A stretch of 64,000 nt of DNA from the NCBI GenBank assembly GCA_037893245.1, contig JBAIAA010000598.1:248001-312000 (forward strand), given 5' to 3'. The notes beneath the pieces are model-generated. The model was not told where the DNA came from. It made no database searches and was given only the letters and a program-made list of their open reading frames with translations. Each line of letters begins with the position of its first letter. The first letter of the stretch is position 1. A program made the translations under genes and the position numbers. The DNA comes from Crossaster papposus (Eukaryota; Echinodermata; Asteroidea; Velatida; Solasteridae). Shown here in pieces: positions 54,601-63,771 of the stretch.

Positions 54601-55761
54601 GGAAAAACCGGTATCATAATAGATGGTCATGCATTGATACAGTCCCTAGGGAAGCCACCGAAGTGCAAGACGTTTGGTGACTATGCCAAAACCTTCGAGA
54701 AGACTGTGGTGAAGCAGTTCCGTGGCACAGTGTTCAGGATCGACGTTGTATTTGATCAATATAGACCTCTATCGATCAAGTCGACTACACGAAGCAAAAG
54801 AGCTGGGGAAACGAGACCAATCCGTAAGGTGATCAACCGGGATGATCTTCCACTTCCCCAAGCATGGAAGAACTTTATCGCCTTAGGTGAAAACAAGGAA
54901 GACCAAGGAAGACCAAGGAAGACCTTGCACATTTCCTCAGGGGCAAACTGGCAACACACAACGACACAGTCAACAAAGTAGTGTGGATGATGAGTGGCAC
55001 GTCCAATTATAGGAGCAAGAGTGTTTCCCAGTTCACGTCGTCATCATCAACGAGACCCTCCCTCCAGCGGTTTCATGCTATAACTGGTTGATACTGTGTC
55101 ATCGTTCCGCGCTGGCCATGGCAAAAATTTTGCTGGAATGTCTACTTGCAACACCCGAAACTGTTGCATGGCGTTGGCCGAGATGGGACATTAAGCGATG
55201 TCGAGGAGGTCGTATGTATGCTTTACAAATGGACACAATCTAGTTCAGGTGTTGACAGAGCTATGCATGACTTAATTCTTCCAGAAAGGGAAGAAGGCAC
55301 TTGAAATGTTGCCACCAACAATTGACGCTCTGGAATTGCATATGTCGCGTGCGAACTACCAGGCAAAAGTATGGCTGCAGGCAAACAAGGCTGACGTAGT
55401 TGTTCCTGATCCTTAGGAGACAGATGGTTATAAGTGGTGTGGTTACGTAAACCATCTGTTCCAAGTAGCTATATGGAACTATAGTTACTTGTGGGTGCAA
55501 AAGCAAGTGCCGCACACAAGCTTGCCATTGTCACAAGATGGGACAACCATGTACACCTGCATGTGGCTGTGATGCCGAAGGATGCATGAACACGGTAGGG
55601 GATGAAGCTTGAACAGAAGTGATTTGGTGATTGGTTAAATCGATGGAAAATGATACTGTGTTTTGTCTTCAAATGTATAGTTGCTTATCCTTTAAAACAC
55701 ATCATTGGCACTGTATACTTACATGTACCTGCTTAACCAAGAAAAAACAACAGGAACAAGT
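54601..55761 (+). pseudogene. Fold-back repeat, right arm: plus-strand gene fragment
   Basis: The plus strand first reads GIIIDGHALIQSLGKPPKCK, then FRIDVVFDQYRPLSIKSTTR and INRDDLPLPQAWKNFIAL, a conserved opening of the multicopy family. Near 54980 the sequence jumps to the later part, so the middle is missing. It then continues with the HPELLHGVG-, KGKKALEML- and LELHMSRANYQAKVWLQ-type segments, with interruptions. It is a relic. The right end (55761) pairs with 45522. The fixed pattern around DGHALIQ reminds me of PIN/XPG-like nuclease openings, but this is a guess. Confidence 0.6.
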
Positions 55762-55763
55762 TA

Positions 55764-55965
55764 GGGAGTCAGGTTGATGTAGTGGTTACTGTCCTTGCCC
55801 TTCCACCACTGTGGCCCGGGTTTGATTCGATTCGTTTGATTCGATGCCTGGTCTAGTTTCTACCTGATTCCGTGGGTTTTTCCCAGAATATTCTTCCGAG
55901 GCTTTTCTCCCACCTCCAAAACTGTAATTATTTCTCACTGTCTTCTCTACAGGTTTCTTGCAAGT
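55764..55965 (+). mobile_element. tRNA-derived SINE, copy a
   Basis: A tRNA-like head has an A-box-like TTGATGTAGTGG (55774-55785) and a B-box-like GGGTTTGATTCGA (about 55818-55830). A body with GTGGGTTTTTCCCAGAAT and TCTCCCACCT follows, and this is shared with the copy at 56715. It starts exactly where the fold-back repeat ends and finishes about 90 bp before the exon 3 acceptor. Confidence 0.7.
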
Positions 55966-56049
55966 TTAATTCAGTCTTGCACTCTTGTGGATTCCTTGGT
56001 ATCAGTACCAGAAATATTATAATAATAATAATAATATTTCTGACTTCAG

Positions 56050-56243
56050 ATACTACTGCAAAGGCGGTGACGGCATCCCCAACCCCAACGAATGCCCTGA
56101 GGGTAGCTACTGCGTGGAAGGTAGCTACCAGCCTACTCCATGCCCTGCAGGGACCATATCATCTGGAACAGGCAACAAGAACGTGACAAACTGCGCACCC
56201 TGCGACATCAGGCACTACTGCAACGTCAACAGCTCTCAAAATG
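56050..56243 (+). CDS. Exon 3: GCC2/GCC3 cysteine-rich modules
   Basis: The acceptor TTCTGACTTCAG is followed by an A that completes the arginine codon begun in exon 2. Then come 64 codons and a final G (phase 1), with donor ATG/GTACAAG. It codes for YYCKGGDGIPNPNECPEGSY, CVEGSYQPTPCPAGTISSG, VTNCAPCDIRHYCNVNSS. The pattern CPEGSYC, PCPAGT, C-x-x-C and HYC is the GCC2/GCC3 module. The frame is clean. The exon joins well to its neighbours despite the 16.9-kb intron before it. Confidence 0.9.
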
Positions 56244-56714
56244 GTACAAGTCTAGCTTTTTTTGCTCATATGAACTGTCGGTGTAGATGTCTAGTGCATT
56301 TTTTATTTTTGTTTTGCTCGTGCCATTTGACAGTGCTCCCAATTTTGGGTCTGCGAATAGTTGCCCTTGCTGGGATGTGTTTTAAGGCAACGACATAGTT
56401 CTTGATACAGAGATTTACATGCGCGAGGCACGCACTGCACAATGAGGAGTGATGTGTCACAGAACAAAATGTTAGTGGTGTAGTGTGAATTTGGGATTAT
56501 GAAATACAAACTCATGTATTGCACATGCTGTGTGAGGGTTTAACCAATGAAAGGGTAAAAGAAGGCACTTTTATTAGGAGTCCAAATTTCATATGACACC
56601 AGGAAAAATAAGAGTTCAAAACAGTTGGTGTTTTATCATCGTTTTTAAATCACCCTTGTGACAGGCTGACGACCAATAGAAATGGCTAGGTATTTCTGAA
56701 AGTAAAGGGATTTG

Positions 56715-56880
56715 GGTAGTCAGGTTGGCGTAGCGGTTCTTTCTAGCTCGCCTTCTTTCCACCGCTGCGACTCAGGTTCGAATCCCGGTGTTCAGTCCCT
56801 GCTTGATTTTGTGGATTTTCCTCCCACCTTCCTCTCATTGCCTTCTCCCTGCAGTTTTTGTTTTGCTTTCGAGCCACAGT
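56715..56880 (+). mobile_element. tRNA-derived SINE, copy b
   Basis: An A box TTGGCGTAGCGG (56725-56736) and a good B box GGTTCGAATCC (56775-56785) form a tRNA-like head. The body TTGTGGATTTTCCTCCCACC with TCTCATTGCCTTCTCCCTGCAG is shared with copy a. This is the best preserved copy of the family in the window. Confidence 0.8.
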
Positions 56881-56994
56881 ACCAAGGACACTTTTCGAGG
56901 AATCCATGGTTTCATTAATGCAAATAATTTGTACTGATGGGACCAAAAATAGGACCTTTTAGTAATTTGGGGTGGTACGTACGCACCCGTCGCA

Positions 56995-57017
56995 CCCCCC
57001 CCCCCCCCCCCCCCCCC
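56995..57017. repeat. Poly-C run, 23 bases
   Basis: This is an uninterrupted run of 23 C in an intron, between GTCGCA and TGCGTACG. Its length is likely unreliable. Confidence 0.9.
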
Positions 57018-57128
57018 TGCGTACGGGCCTGTGGTGTCGTAATATTTGTCTGAAAAAAAAACTTGTGGTCACTAGTTCACAGTTTGCACTGATATTTTAA
57101 AACGTTTACTTCTTCTTTTTTTCCCTAG

Positions 57129-57230
57129 GATCAACATGTCCAGAGAAAGGAATGATCACCACGCTGCCATGCCTGGCAGGCTACTACTGTCCAGAAGGAA
57201 TGGATAATAACAGAATGCCTTGCCCTTCAA
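57129..57230 (+). CDS. Exon 4: short GCC2/GCC3 exon
   Basis: This symmetric phase 1-1 exon of 102 bp follows the acceptor TTTTTTCCCTAG and has the donor CAA/GTAAGA. The G left by exon 3 plus GA gives glycine. It then reads STCPEKGMITTLPCLAGYYC and PEGMDNNRMPCPS. The frame is clean. The module continues into exon 5 (PCPS-S-TFNDR). Confidence 0.88.
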
Positions 57231-57382
57231 GTAAGATAGAATGCAAAACTAAAAAGCAGGTACATATAACTTTAGGTCTTACACCTCAAGGTTATATGAG
57301 GTTCTACTGGGATTTACAGGGCACTCCATGGTTAAACCTCAAGTTATTGCTTAAAAAAACCAACTATTTTGGCATGCTTCCC

Positions 57383-57640
57383 TGATGGGGATTAGGCTGG
57401 AATGCTGGTACTTTTGTTTGTTTTCCACCACTGTGATCCAAGTTTTATACCCCGTTTTTATAACTTGAAAACCTCAAGTTATTTTTTTATTGAAGATTTT
57501 GCTTCCTTGGGGTACTGGTACTTTCCACTGTGGGCTGGGTTCGTATCCCTGATATGTGTGTTGGGTTTTCACTGTTTGTCTGATTTTGTGGGGTTTCCCT
57601 AGAATGTCATTCTGGGGTTTTCTTCCCACTTGTTTTTCTT
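57383..57640 (+). mobile_element. Diverged SINE fragments, copy c
   Basis: Two overlapping degraded pieces contain TTCCACCACTGTG (near 57423) and CCACTGTGGGCTGGGTTCG (near 57525). They are followed by TTTGTGGGGTTTCCCTAGAA and TTCTTCCCAC, which match the heads and bodies of the SINEs at 55764 and 56715. Confidence 0.55.
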
Positions 57641-58732
57641 TATTTACATACATAAATAGCACATGCGCACTAGATTCCCCCCGTTTTCAGAAGGAGATTT
57701 TACAAAGTTTCAAAGATGTTGTTACTGGTGGTTCATTATCCTGAGCCACGCAGAGTTTAACGGGCTCTTGAATTGTCGCCCTCAAACCTTGCAGATATTC
57801 GCAGCAATCACTAAACATTTAGTTGCCCAATACATGATATGAACGTCCACCCCTGGTAAAATGAAAATTTCTACCACTATACTTAATTATCATGGCGTTT
57901 ACGTAGCTTTTCAGTTCTTTTATGTTTCTTATTCCGTATAATATATAATAGCAAAGCTTTATTTCACGTTCTGTACGTTAATTTCTACAATTTTTCTGAT
58001 AAATTAAAATTTGTACGTGGAACAATTGTGAGAACACCTCGGATGTCCAAGCGAATGGACAGAAATGCGCGTTGCGGAAGAACTTCAGGCCGAGATGATC
58101 GGGTGAAAAAGGGCTGTTTTCCAAACCCCAGCTTTCTCTTCGTCTCAGGCTTCATTCATACAGTTTAGCAATAGGGTGTAGCCGGAGCCAAAGCCAGGGG
58201 TTTGGAAAACGGCCTTGGTCTGTTTGTCTGATTAGGCGCATGAATCTTTGCGCTAATAATCTTGCCGAATGTCCGCAGGGGTTTGAGCGATATTAGTAGA
58301 AGGCTTGTAAAAGCGCTACGTGGCTCAAGCTGGTGGTTCATGGGTAACAATGGTTTGTTGCGATAACGCTTTCTCGTGGCAGCGTGTTATTACAGAGGCG
58401 AATCACGGCGGTGGGGTAACGCGTATCTAACGTACATGTCAACACTTAACCATCTTTCAACAGGTTTCACAGCTGCTCTGGAAAACCTTGAAAATGGGTT
58501 TCCATTTTTTTTACTAGAGAAAATTTGGGGCCAAAAAATAAAAATTTGGCAAAACCCACAGACTTTAATGTTAGTTCTTAAAAGTGACTTTGTCAGTGAC
58601 TAACAAAAGAACATTTGTTTTTGCCAGCTTGGCAGGTGTGACAAAAAAATGAGAATAAATTAAAACGATTGTAGGCACATACATATGGAGACTTTCTAAC
58701 CTTTGTTTTTTGGTTGGTTCGAATCCCATCAG
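57641..58732 (+). other. Intron remainder, nothing recognised
   Basis: This is mixed AT-rich and moderately GC sequence (58050-58400) without a convincing gene, RNA or known repeat. It ends at the exon 5 acceptor. Confidence 0.5.
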
Positions 58733-58923
58733 GTACCTTTAACGACCGGCTCTCACTCGGGGAGGAAGCGGAGTGCCAGCTGTGCCTAATGGGGATGTTC
58801 TGCACTGTCCTGGCCCACGGGCAACTGCGACGCTGGGTTTCTATGCCTGGCTGGCGCAGCCACATCCAGCCCTGACGACGGCACTAATGCACCCTGTGTA
58901 GTCGGTCACTACTGCGAAAAATG
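58733..58923 (+). CDS. Exon 5: GCC2/GCC3 module, frame broken at homopolymers
   Basis: This exon follows the acceptor CCCATCAG and ends at the donor ATG/GTCAGT. The first half reads TFNDRLSLGEEAECQLCLMG then MFCTVL. The second half, in another frame, reads PTGNCDAGFLCLAGAATSSP and DDGTNAPCVVGHYCE. Both halves are clearly coding and together give a standard module. The frame changes at the C run 58814-58816, which looks 2 bases short of the consensus. The A run 58917-58921 appears one base too long: with four A the exon would end GHYCEN-G in phase 1, matching exon 6. Errors at homopolymers in the assembly are more likely than inactivation, but a pseudogenised exon cannot be excluded. Confidence 0.8.
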
Positions 58924-59124
58924 GTCAGTTTACGTTTCTCAATTATTCACTTGGGCTTTTTGCACGAATGAGAGAGGCAGTTTTGTTTGTACCTCTTTCA
59001 AGAGCCCTGTTGACAGGACTCACTGGATGCACGTACCACTTCGCATGCATATGGTGTGAAGTGTGCACGACTAAAGAAAGAGACTATGAAATCTCAATTT
59101 TTGTGCGAAGTCTTTATCTACGTA

Positions 59125-59310
59125 TTTCATATGTACATAGTCCGTATGTATGTACGTATGTATGTAGTCCGTAATTTACGTAGTCCGTATGTACGTAGTT
59201 CATATGTGTGTAAGTAGTCTGGATTTGCGTAGTCCGTGCGTGTGTGCGTAGTCCGTGCGTGTGTGCATACTTCGTGCGTGTGTGTATAGTCCGTGCGTGT
59301 GTGAGTTAGT
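59125..59310. repeat. Degenerate minisatellite around GTAGTCCGT
   Basis: This has irregular units of about 16-22 bp containing GTAGTCCGT with GTATGT or GTGTGTG spacers. It drifts from a GTATGTAC-rich left part to a CGTGTGTG-rich right part. The open frame on the minus strand here (Thr-His-Thr-Arg repeats) is a repeat artefact. Confidence 0.75.
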
Positions 59311-59759
59311 CTTGCATACGCACTGTGGACCTCCGAACAATATAGGTCCACACGATGCGGGAAGAGGTTACGGTGTGTGGACTTGCACACGTCCACAATC
59401 CGTTTTTCAGTTTCCGAAAAAGAGCGCTAGAGGAAAAACGGGTTAGGGTTATATAGAAAAGATAGAAGGGACAGCTGAGAGGCCCATAATCCTAATTTGA
59501 GGGTAAATTTGTTTTGGGGAAGCGAGAAAAATGAGTATTTAGTCAAAGTTTGTTAACTACACGAATACAAAGGAATGTCCACAGTGCGTATGTAAGGTAA
59601 AGCTCAGTGTATAGTCCATGTGTTTGTTAAATGTGTGTCAAATGTGTTTTTCTGATGCCAACAATTTGACGAAGGTTTGAAAACGACAAAAACTAAGGAG
59701 CTGAGATTTTGTAAACCCCTTTTATTTCACCCACTTTGTCTTTTTGTGAACCCTTCCAG

Positions 59760-60018
59760 GCACCAACTCGGCCACCGCTTGCCCCCCCTGGAACAATCAA
59801 CTCTGACGAGGGTGGACGATCCATGGACGACTGCGTCCCATGCGAGGCTCGTCACTTCTGTCAGGGCACGGGCCTGTCGGCACCCACGGGCGTCTGCTCA
59901 GAGCGCTACTACTGTCCGAGTGACGCCGTGATTGATTCGTTTAAGCCCGCCTGCTACGAGTGCCCGGCTGGGTCCTTCTGCCCGAATGAGACAGCGACGC
60001 CGGTGGCCTGCAACCCAG
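59760..60018 (+). CDS. Exon 6: long GCC2/GCC3 exon
   Basis: This exon follows the acceptor AACCCTTCCAG and ends at the donor CCAG/GTAGGA. It reads GTNSATACPPGTINSDEGG, SMDDCVPCEARHFCQGTG, APTGVCSERYYCPSD, ACYECPAGSFCPNE and VACNP, about two modules. From 59789 onward the frame is clean and ends in phase 1. The run of 7 C at 59782-59788 looks one base too long. With 6 C the exon starts in phase 1 (G/GC ACC AAC) and joins exon 5 correctly. As given, the start would read in a different, unconvincing frame. Confidence 0.87.
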
Positions 60019-60545
60019 GTAGGAATTAAACCCATGTTGTAGTAATTGCAAGACTGTCGCCAGTCCAAACATGTGGCTTGCGACTCGGGTAAGAATCCTA
60101 CCAGTGTCGTAGTTGGTTGTATTCCGTGAATGTTAAGCTTTGACCAAAGCTATCAAGCTTGTTCCCTGAACGAGAATTTGTCGGCTAGCCTCATACTCAT
60201 ACTCAACAGCCTGCATGCACGTACATATACACACACGCCCCTCACGTACATCCTCAAACAGAATACGGCATAGTCGAGGCGAATGCTAGCCTTGACCCAA
60301 TTTTGTAATGTGTTTATTTACAATTACGGCCAAATTCGGCCGAGCCAATTAAACACTGTAAACTTTGACCAGATATATTCATGATCATTACCTTGAATAA
60401 TGTGTACTGTCAATAGCCAATTACATCACCGAATGTGGGACGTTGTTTTGATAATACAGCGCTGGTGCCTGGCGACGAGATCCCGTGTAGTGTTGTGTTT
60501 TTTAACAGCGTGAGGTAATATAAGAAACATTATGTTGAATTGACA

Positions 60546-60846
60546 TGCAATGATGATGATGATGATCATGCATTTGTAAAGCGCCATCTATCTAGTTGCC
60601 TATTCCGAGGCGCTGCCAGGAACACCGGGGCGAACCCCTTCTCTTAGCGAAGAGTGTTACTGGGTTCTTTTACGTGCATTACACAACGCACGAGATCGAC
60701 CTACAGCTTTACGTCCCATCCGAAGGACGAAGCAATAGTGGTTTAATTGCCTTGCTTAAGGACACACGTGTCGACACCGGGACTCAAACCCACGCTCTGT
60801 GGAACAGAAATCCGAGTTCTTAACCGCCCGGCCACGACACTCCAAT
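60546..60846 (-). mobile_element. tRNA-derived SINE, second family
   Basis: On the minus strand the head reads GTGGCCGGGCGGTTAAGAAC (A-box region), with a B box in GGGTTTGAGTCCCGG. This resembles a leucine-type tRNA. The body includes AAGCAAGGCAATTAAACC and TTCGTCCTTCGGATGGGACG, a composition I recall from marine invertebrate SINEs. The 3' tail is an ATC microsatellite (60549-60567). It differs from the SINEs at 55764 and 56715. Confidence 0.75.
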
Positions 60847-60921
60847 GACCCGGCTATAGTTATGTATTTCTGCTGTAATCACATCTAAATTTGAGATCTC
60901 CAATTCTCTAAATCCTACCAG

Positions 60922-61135
60922 GCACGTACCAGCCCTCCATGGCCGAGACAAACTGCGAGATCTGCCCCGAGGTTTTTTTCTGCATGGTCAACACCAGCGT
61001 GCCCGAGGATTGCAGTGCCTACTCCTACTGCCCACAGGGCTCCTTTGAGCCCACCCCTTGCCCTAATGGCACGTACATGCATGGATGGCGTCCAGGGGCT
61101 GAAGGATGCGACGCAGTGCACCCAATGCCCAACAG
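60922..61135 (+). CDS. Exon 7: GCC2/GCC3 module, one frame break
   Basis: This exon follows the acceptor AATCCTACCAG and ends at the donor AACAG/GTCGGT. The G from exon 6 plus GC gives glycine. It reads TYQPSMAETNCEICPEVFFC, MVNTSVPEDCSAYSYCPQGS and FEPTPCPNGTYMHGW. The end reads ATQCTQCPTG only in another frame, and that frame ends in phase 1 as the next exon requires. The change lies near 61111-61117, where one G appears extra. It is probably a consensus error, as in exons 5 and 6. Confidence 0.82.
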
Positions 61136-61482
61136 GTCGGTTTACTGTCAAGGAATAATTCGAACCAAACTATAGCTTGTTTGCTGAAACGTACTCTTTT
61201 TTTAATTAGGTAATAAATCAGTGCGAGGACCCGGTTATTACTGCGTGATAATGACCGGGTTGGGGGATGACCGCTAGCAATGGATCGAGCCGAACTGTTA
61301 TTACCTTTAATAAATACCTTTTTAACGAGAACAATTGTGTGCAGAAGTCCTTTTTTTATCCTGATTTTGTTCTGCGAAGTCCTTTCGATCCTGCTTTTTC
61401 GCCTTGGTCTGCTTAAGAGCCTGCATCCTATCCTGCATCCTATCTTGATTTATTGTTATATTTTATTGGTTTGATTCCTTAG
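61136..61482 (+). other. Intron, nothing recognised
   Basis: This is AT-rich sequence with a short 12-bp direct duplication (CTGCATCCTATC) near 61422-61445. It ends with the acceptor of the first copy of a duplicated exon. Confidence 0.5.
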
Positions 61483-61616
61483 GGAGTTACTGCCGAGGGG
61501 GTAGGATTGCAGGTCCCTGCACAGCAGGATTCATCTGCTACTCTGGCTCTGACACCCCGACCCCCTACGGATCAGACCCAGTCGGGGGAGAGCTATGCCC
61601 TTTTGGCTGCTATGAG
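61483..61616 (+). pseudogene. Exon 8a: decayed upstream copy of a duplicated exon
   Basis: This has a good acceptor (TGATTCCTTAG) and reads SYCRGGRIAGPCTAGFICYS and GSDTPTPYGSDPVGGELCPF, almost the same as the exon that follows. The region that should hold the donor (TGCTTGGAAG/GTAACT in the other copy) reads TGCTATGAGTTGATAAC and has no GT donor. The frame runs on through the intron into the next copy. It is probably skipped or a dead duplicate. If retained with the short spacer, it would fuse to the next copy out of module order. Confidence 0.7.
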
Positions 61617-61646
61617 TTGATAACATTTATTGGTTTCATCTTTCAG

Positions 61647-61787
61647 GGAGTTACTGCCGCGGTGGTTGGATTGCAGGTCCCTGCACGGCAGGATTCATCT
61701 GTTACTCTGGCTCTGACAGCCTGACCCCCGACGGATCAGACCCAGTCGTGGGAGAGGTATGCCCTATCGGCTACTACTGCTTGGAAG
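61647..61787 (+). CDS. Exon 8b: GCC2/GCC3 module
   Basis: This symmetric phase 1-1 exon of 141 bp lies between the acceptor TTCATCTTTCAG and the donor GGAAG/GTAACT. It reads SYCRGGWIAGPCTAGFICYS and GSDSLTPDGSDPVVGEVCPI, then GYYCLE. The frame is clean. It lies 164 bp after its duplicate, and the duplicated unit includes the end of the preceding intron (TTATTGGTTT before each acceptor). Confidence 0.88.
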
Positions 61788-62117
61788 GTAACTCAGTTTT
61801 TACACAATTGCTAGGTCTGTTAATTAATTTGTATTTTGAATATCTGTTTTTTTAATGTAGATGTACATGTATGTATTAAACAGGTCAGCTTCGGAAACTT
61901 TCAGCAAAAGCAAATGTTACTGTAAATACTGTATGTACAAAACAGTGCACCTTTTACAGCGAAGATTAGATCGCAAAATACTCTGTAGAGCATTAATTGG
62001 TTGGTCCAGGCTCCAAATGTCACCCTGGTCAACTTTCCTATTCGATGTCTTGTACACTGTTGCCGGGCGGAGGGTTTAACACCTGCTCGTTAATTGATTG
62101 GGGTGGTTTTTTACCAG
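61788..62117 (+). other. Intron, nothing recognised
   Basis: This is an AT-rich intron between two in-phase exons. No repeat family is recognised. Confidence 0.5.
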
Positions 62118-62255
62118 GTGCGCTGAATGTATCTATATGTTCACCGGGGCAAGTCATCACAGAGCCAGGGGCCAAGAGCTCGGCGGAGTGCACCCAGTGC
62201 CCGGCTGGCTACATCTGCACTATCGACAGCATCAGGGCGGAGCCATGCACACCAG
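62118..62255 (+). CDS. Exon 9: GCC2/GCC3 module (last visible)
   Basis: This symmetric phase 1-1 exon of 138 bp lies between the acceptor TTTTTTACCAG and the donor CCAG/GTGGGG. It reads GALNVSICSPGQVITEPGAK, SSAECTQCPAGYICTID and AEPCTPG. This is the complete C-x-P-G, C-x-x-CPAGYxC, PCxPG order of a GCC2/GCC3 module. The open phase-1 end shows that the gene continues to the right. No further exon is seen before 64000. Confidence 0.9.
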
Positions 62256-62394
62256 GTGGGGCTGTCATTTAGGCAGATTGTATTAATGTATGCGCATATA
62301 TCAAAGGTGTTCACAAAGTATGTCTAGTGTAAAGGCCAGATCATTATACTTTCTGCAAATGCGAACGCAAAATCGAAATTCACTTCACAAAACC

Positions 62395-62480
62395 TCCGCT
62401 GCGAAATTTGCCAGAGTTGGCAATCCGGAGGTCGCTGGTTCAAGCCACGCTCAAGTCAATTTCTTTGTTAAATTTTGAAA
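62395..62480 (+). mobile_element. SINE head fragment
   Basis: CCGGAGGTCGCTGGTTCAAGCC followed by ACGCTCAAGTCAATTTCTTTG contains a B box (GGTTCAAGCC) and matches in style the 3' half of tRNA-like SINE heads. An upstream A box is degraded. Confidence 0.45.
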
Positions 62481-62745
62481 AAAATAGTATTAACTGCACC
62501 TAGTCGGTTCGTTTAAAATGTTGTATTAAAAAAGCGTATCATCTTTGGGTGATCAGTTTGTTATTTTCCCAGGTCAATGCAACATTGCTAATGTTGCTAG
62601 TATTGTGCAGGGTTTCCCCTTAACTCTTTTTTTTTCACTAGCCGGCCGGACCAGTTATTTTTTTGTAAGTAACATTTTACGTCTATTACAATGTAAATAA
62701 CGTATACACCGACGTCGTGATAATGGTTAATTGGACAGTGATGTT

Positions 62746-63066
62746 CTAGAATATTATACATATTATTATTAATAACGGGGACAAAGCGAGCCACTTGAAT
62801 TCCGACTCCCATTCTTTTCGGTACGATCGTTGCCGTTTGTTTTGATCGTAGTCTTTGTCGCGCTCAGATCTATCTCGTTTTGTCAATTTCCCAGCTCCAG
62901 GATCTGGAACGAACGGGAACAATCGCCACATCGCGTCAATTTTATTTTCGGGATCCACTGTTGTCCGATACGCCCTGTACTCAATCAAAATACTGCAGCA
63001 AAATGTGAAGCTAAAAAACCTTGCACATGCAATTCGCAAGCGACTAGGTTTAATAAATTGATACAT
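62746..63066 (-). pseudogene. Basic ORF fragment, possible hAT-type N-terminus
   Basis: This 106-residue frame includes KRDRSERDKDYDQNKRQRSY followed by RKEWESEFKWL. The pattern basic-x-W-x-x-E-F-x-W-L occurs near the N-terminus of hAT-derived zinc-finger-862-like proteins. After that point the frame turns hydrophobic and stops, so it is at best a truncated relic. It could also be chance. Confidence 0.3.
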
Positions 63067-63363
63067 TGTAAAACAATTAACTATGGCAGTCCTTCATTTT
63101 TAAGGAGCGCGATCGCACTCTTCCGCGCTCCCAAATATTTTCCAAGAAGAGCAAAACTCAGCGCTCCATAAAAATTCCACAGGGGAAGTAATTTCTTCAG
63201 TTTGATTTGTAACGCGAACCGGAACGACGTCTGTTGATTTTGTGGAAAAACCTATACTACAGTACTAAGGTACTGGTTTTTTTATGTACGCTTGCGGTAT
63301 ACTCACGCAGTATGTGTGCCGCGCCGGCCATACGTGCCAATGCATGCGCTAGCTATTAAGCTA

Positions 63364-63771
63364 GCCGGCCAGCAAATTTTTTTTTCCCAAACAGGTTTGC
63401 AAAATTTCATGAATTATTCAGTAGTTTGGATGAGAAGTTATGTTTATTCATCGGAATAAAACATGACGTCACAGCATTGTTGTTATTAGTTACCTATTTA
63501 CAATAAATCACTTTAAAGAACAGCTGTTGTCGAGCTGCTATACGTAGTGTAGTGGATAGTGGGATTGGTTATGGATCAAAGATCTCGGGTTCGAATCCTG
63601 CTGTAGTAGGTCACCTCGTTTTTCCTAGTCAAATTGATATCTTTAGAGTATTTTTAATTTAAGGGGAAAAGGAGACCTAGAACCTAAGTGTTGTACAGCG
63701 ATCAACGCAACTACTGAATAATTCATGAAATTGTGCAAACCTGTTTGGGAAAAAAAAATTCGCAGCCGGCC
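63364..63771. mobile_element. Fold-back (MITE-like) insert with 62-bp inverted ends
   Basis: The left arm (63364-63426) begins GCCGGCCAGC and passes through CCCAAACAGGTTTGCA to AATTATTCAGTAGTT. The right arm (63709-63770) is its reverse complement with a few changes. The inside is about 280 bp and contains a tRNA-like promoter. The size and structure fit a non-autonomous DNA element. Confidence 0.65.
63545..63598 (+). repeat. tRNA-like pol III promoter (SINE head)
   Basis: The A box TAGTGTAGTGG (63545-63555) and the perfect B box GGTTCGAATCC (63588-63598) have tRNA-like spacing. The flanks do not form an acceptor stem, so it is a SINE head and not a tRNA gene. Confidence 0.6.

Larger units (their letters stand above)
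39119..56049 (+). other. 16.9-kb intron filled with repeats
   Basis: The intron is bounded by the phase-2 donor at 39119 and the acceptor CTTCAG at 56048-56049. The AG left by exon 2 plus the first A of the next exon gives arginine, and the module pattern continues (NCR-YYCKGG). It contains a tandem duplication, an iterated short motif, a fold-back repeat pair, a gypsy element on the opposite strand, and a SINE close to its 3' end. Some of the stretch 39119-39660 is AT-rich with no recognised gene. Confidence 0.75.

Noticed and set aside
58593-58865. 90-residue minus-strand frame
   Set aside because: It overlaps exon 5, whose plus-strand cysteine pattern is clearly the coding one.
59127-59396. 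Minus-strand frame rich in Thr, His, Arg and Tyr
   Set aside because: It is a translation of the degenerate GTAGTCCGT minisatellite.
63537-63608. tRNA gene
   Set aside because: The A and B boxes are good, but the flanks do not form an acceptor stem and the sequence lies inside a fold-back element, so a SINE head fits better.
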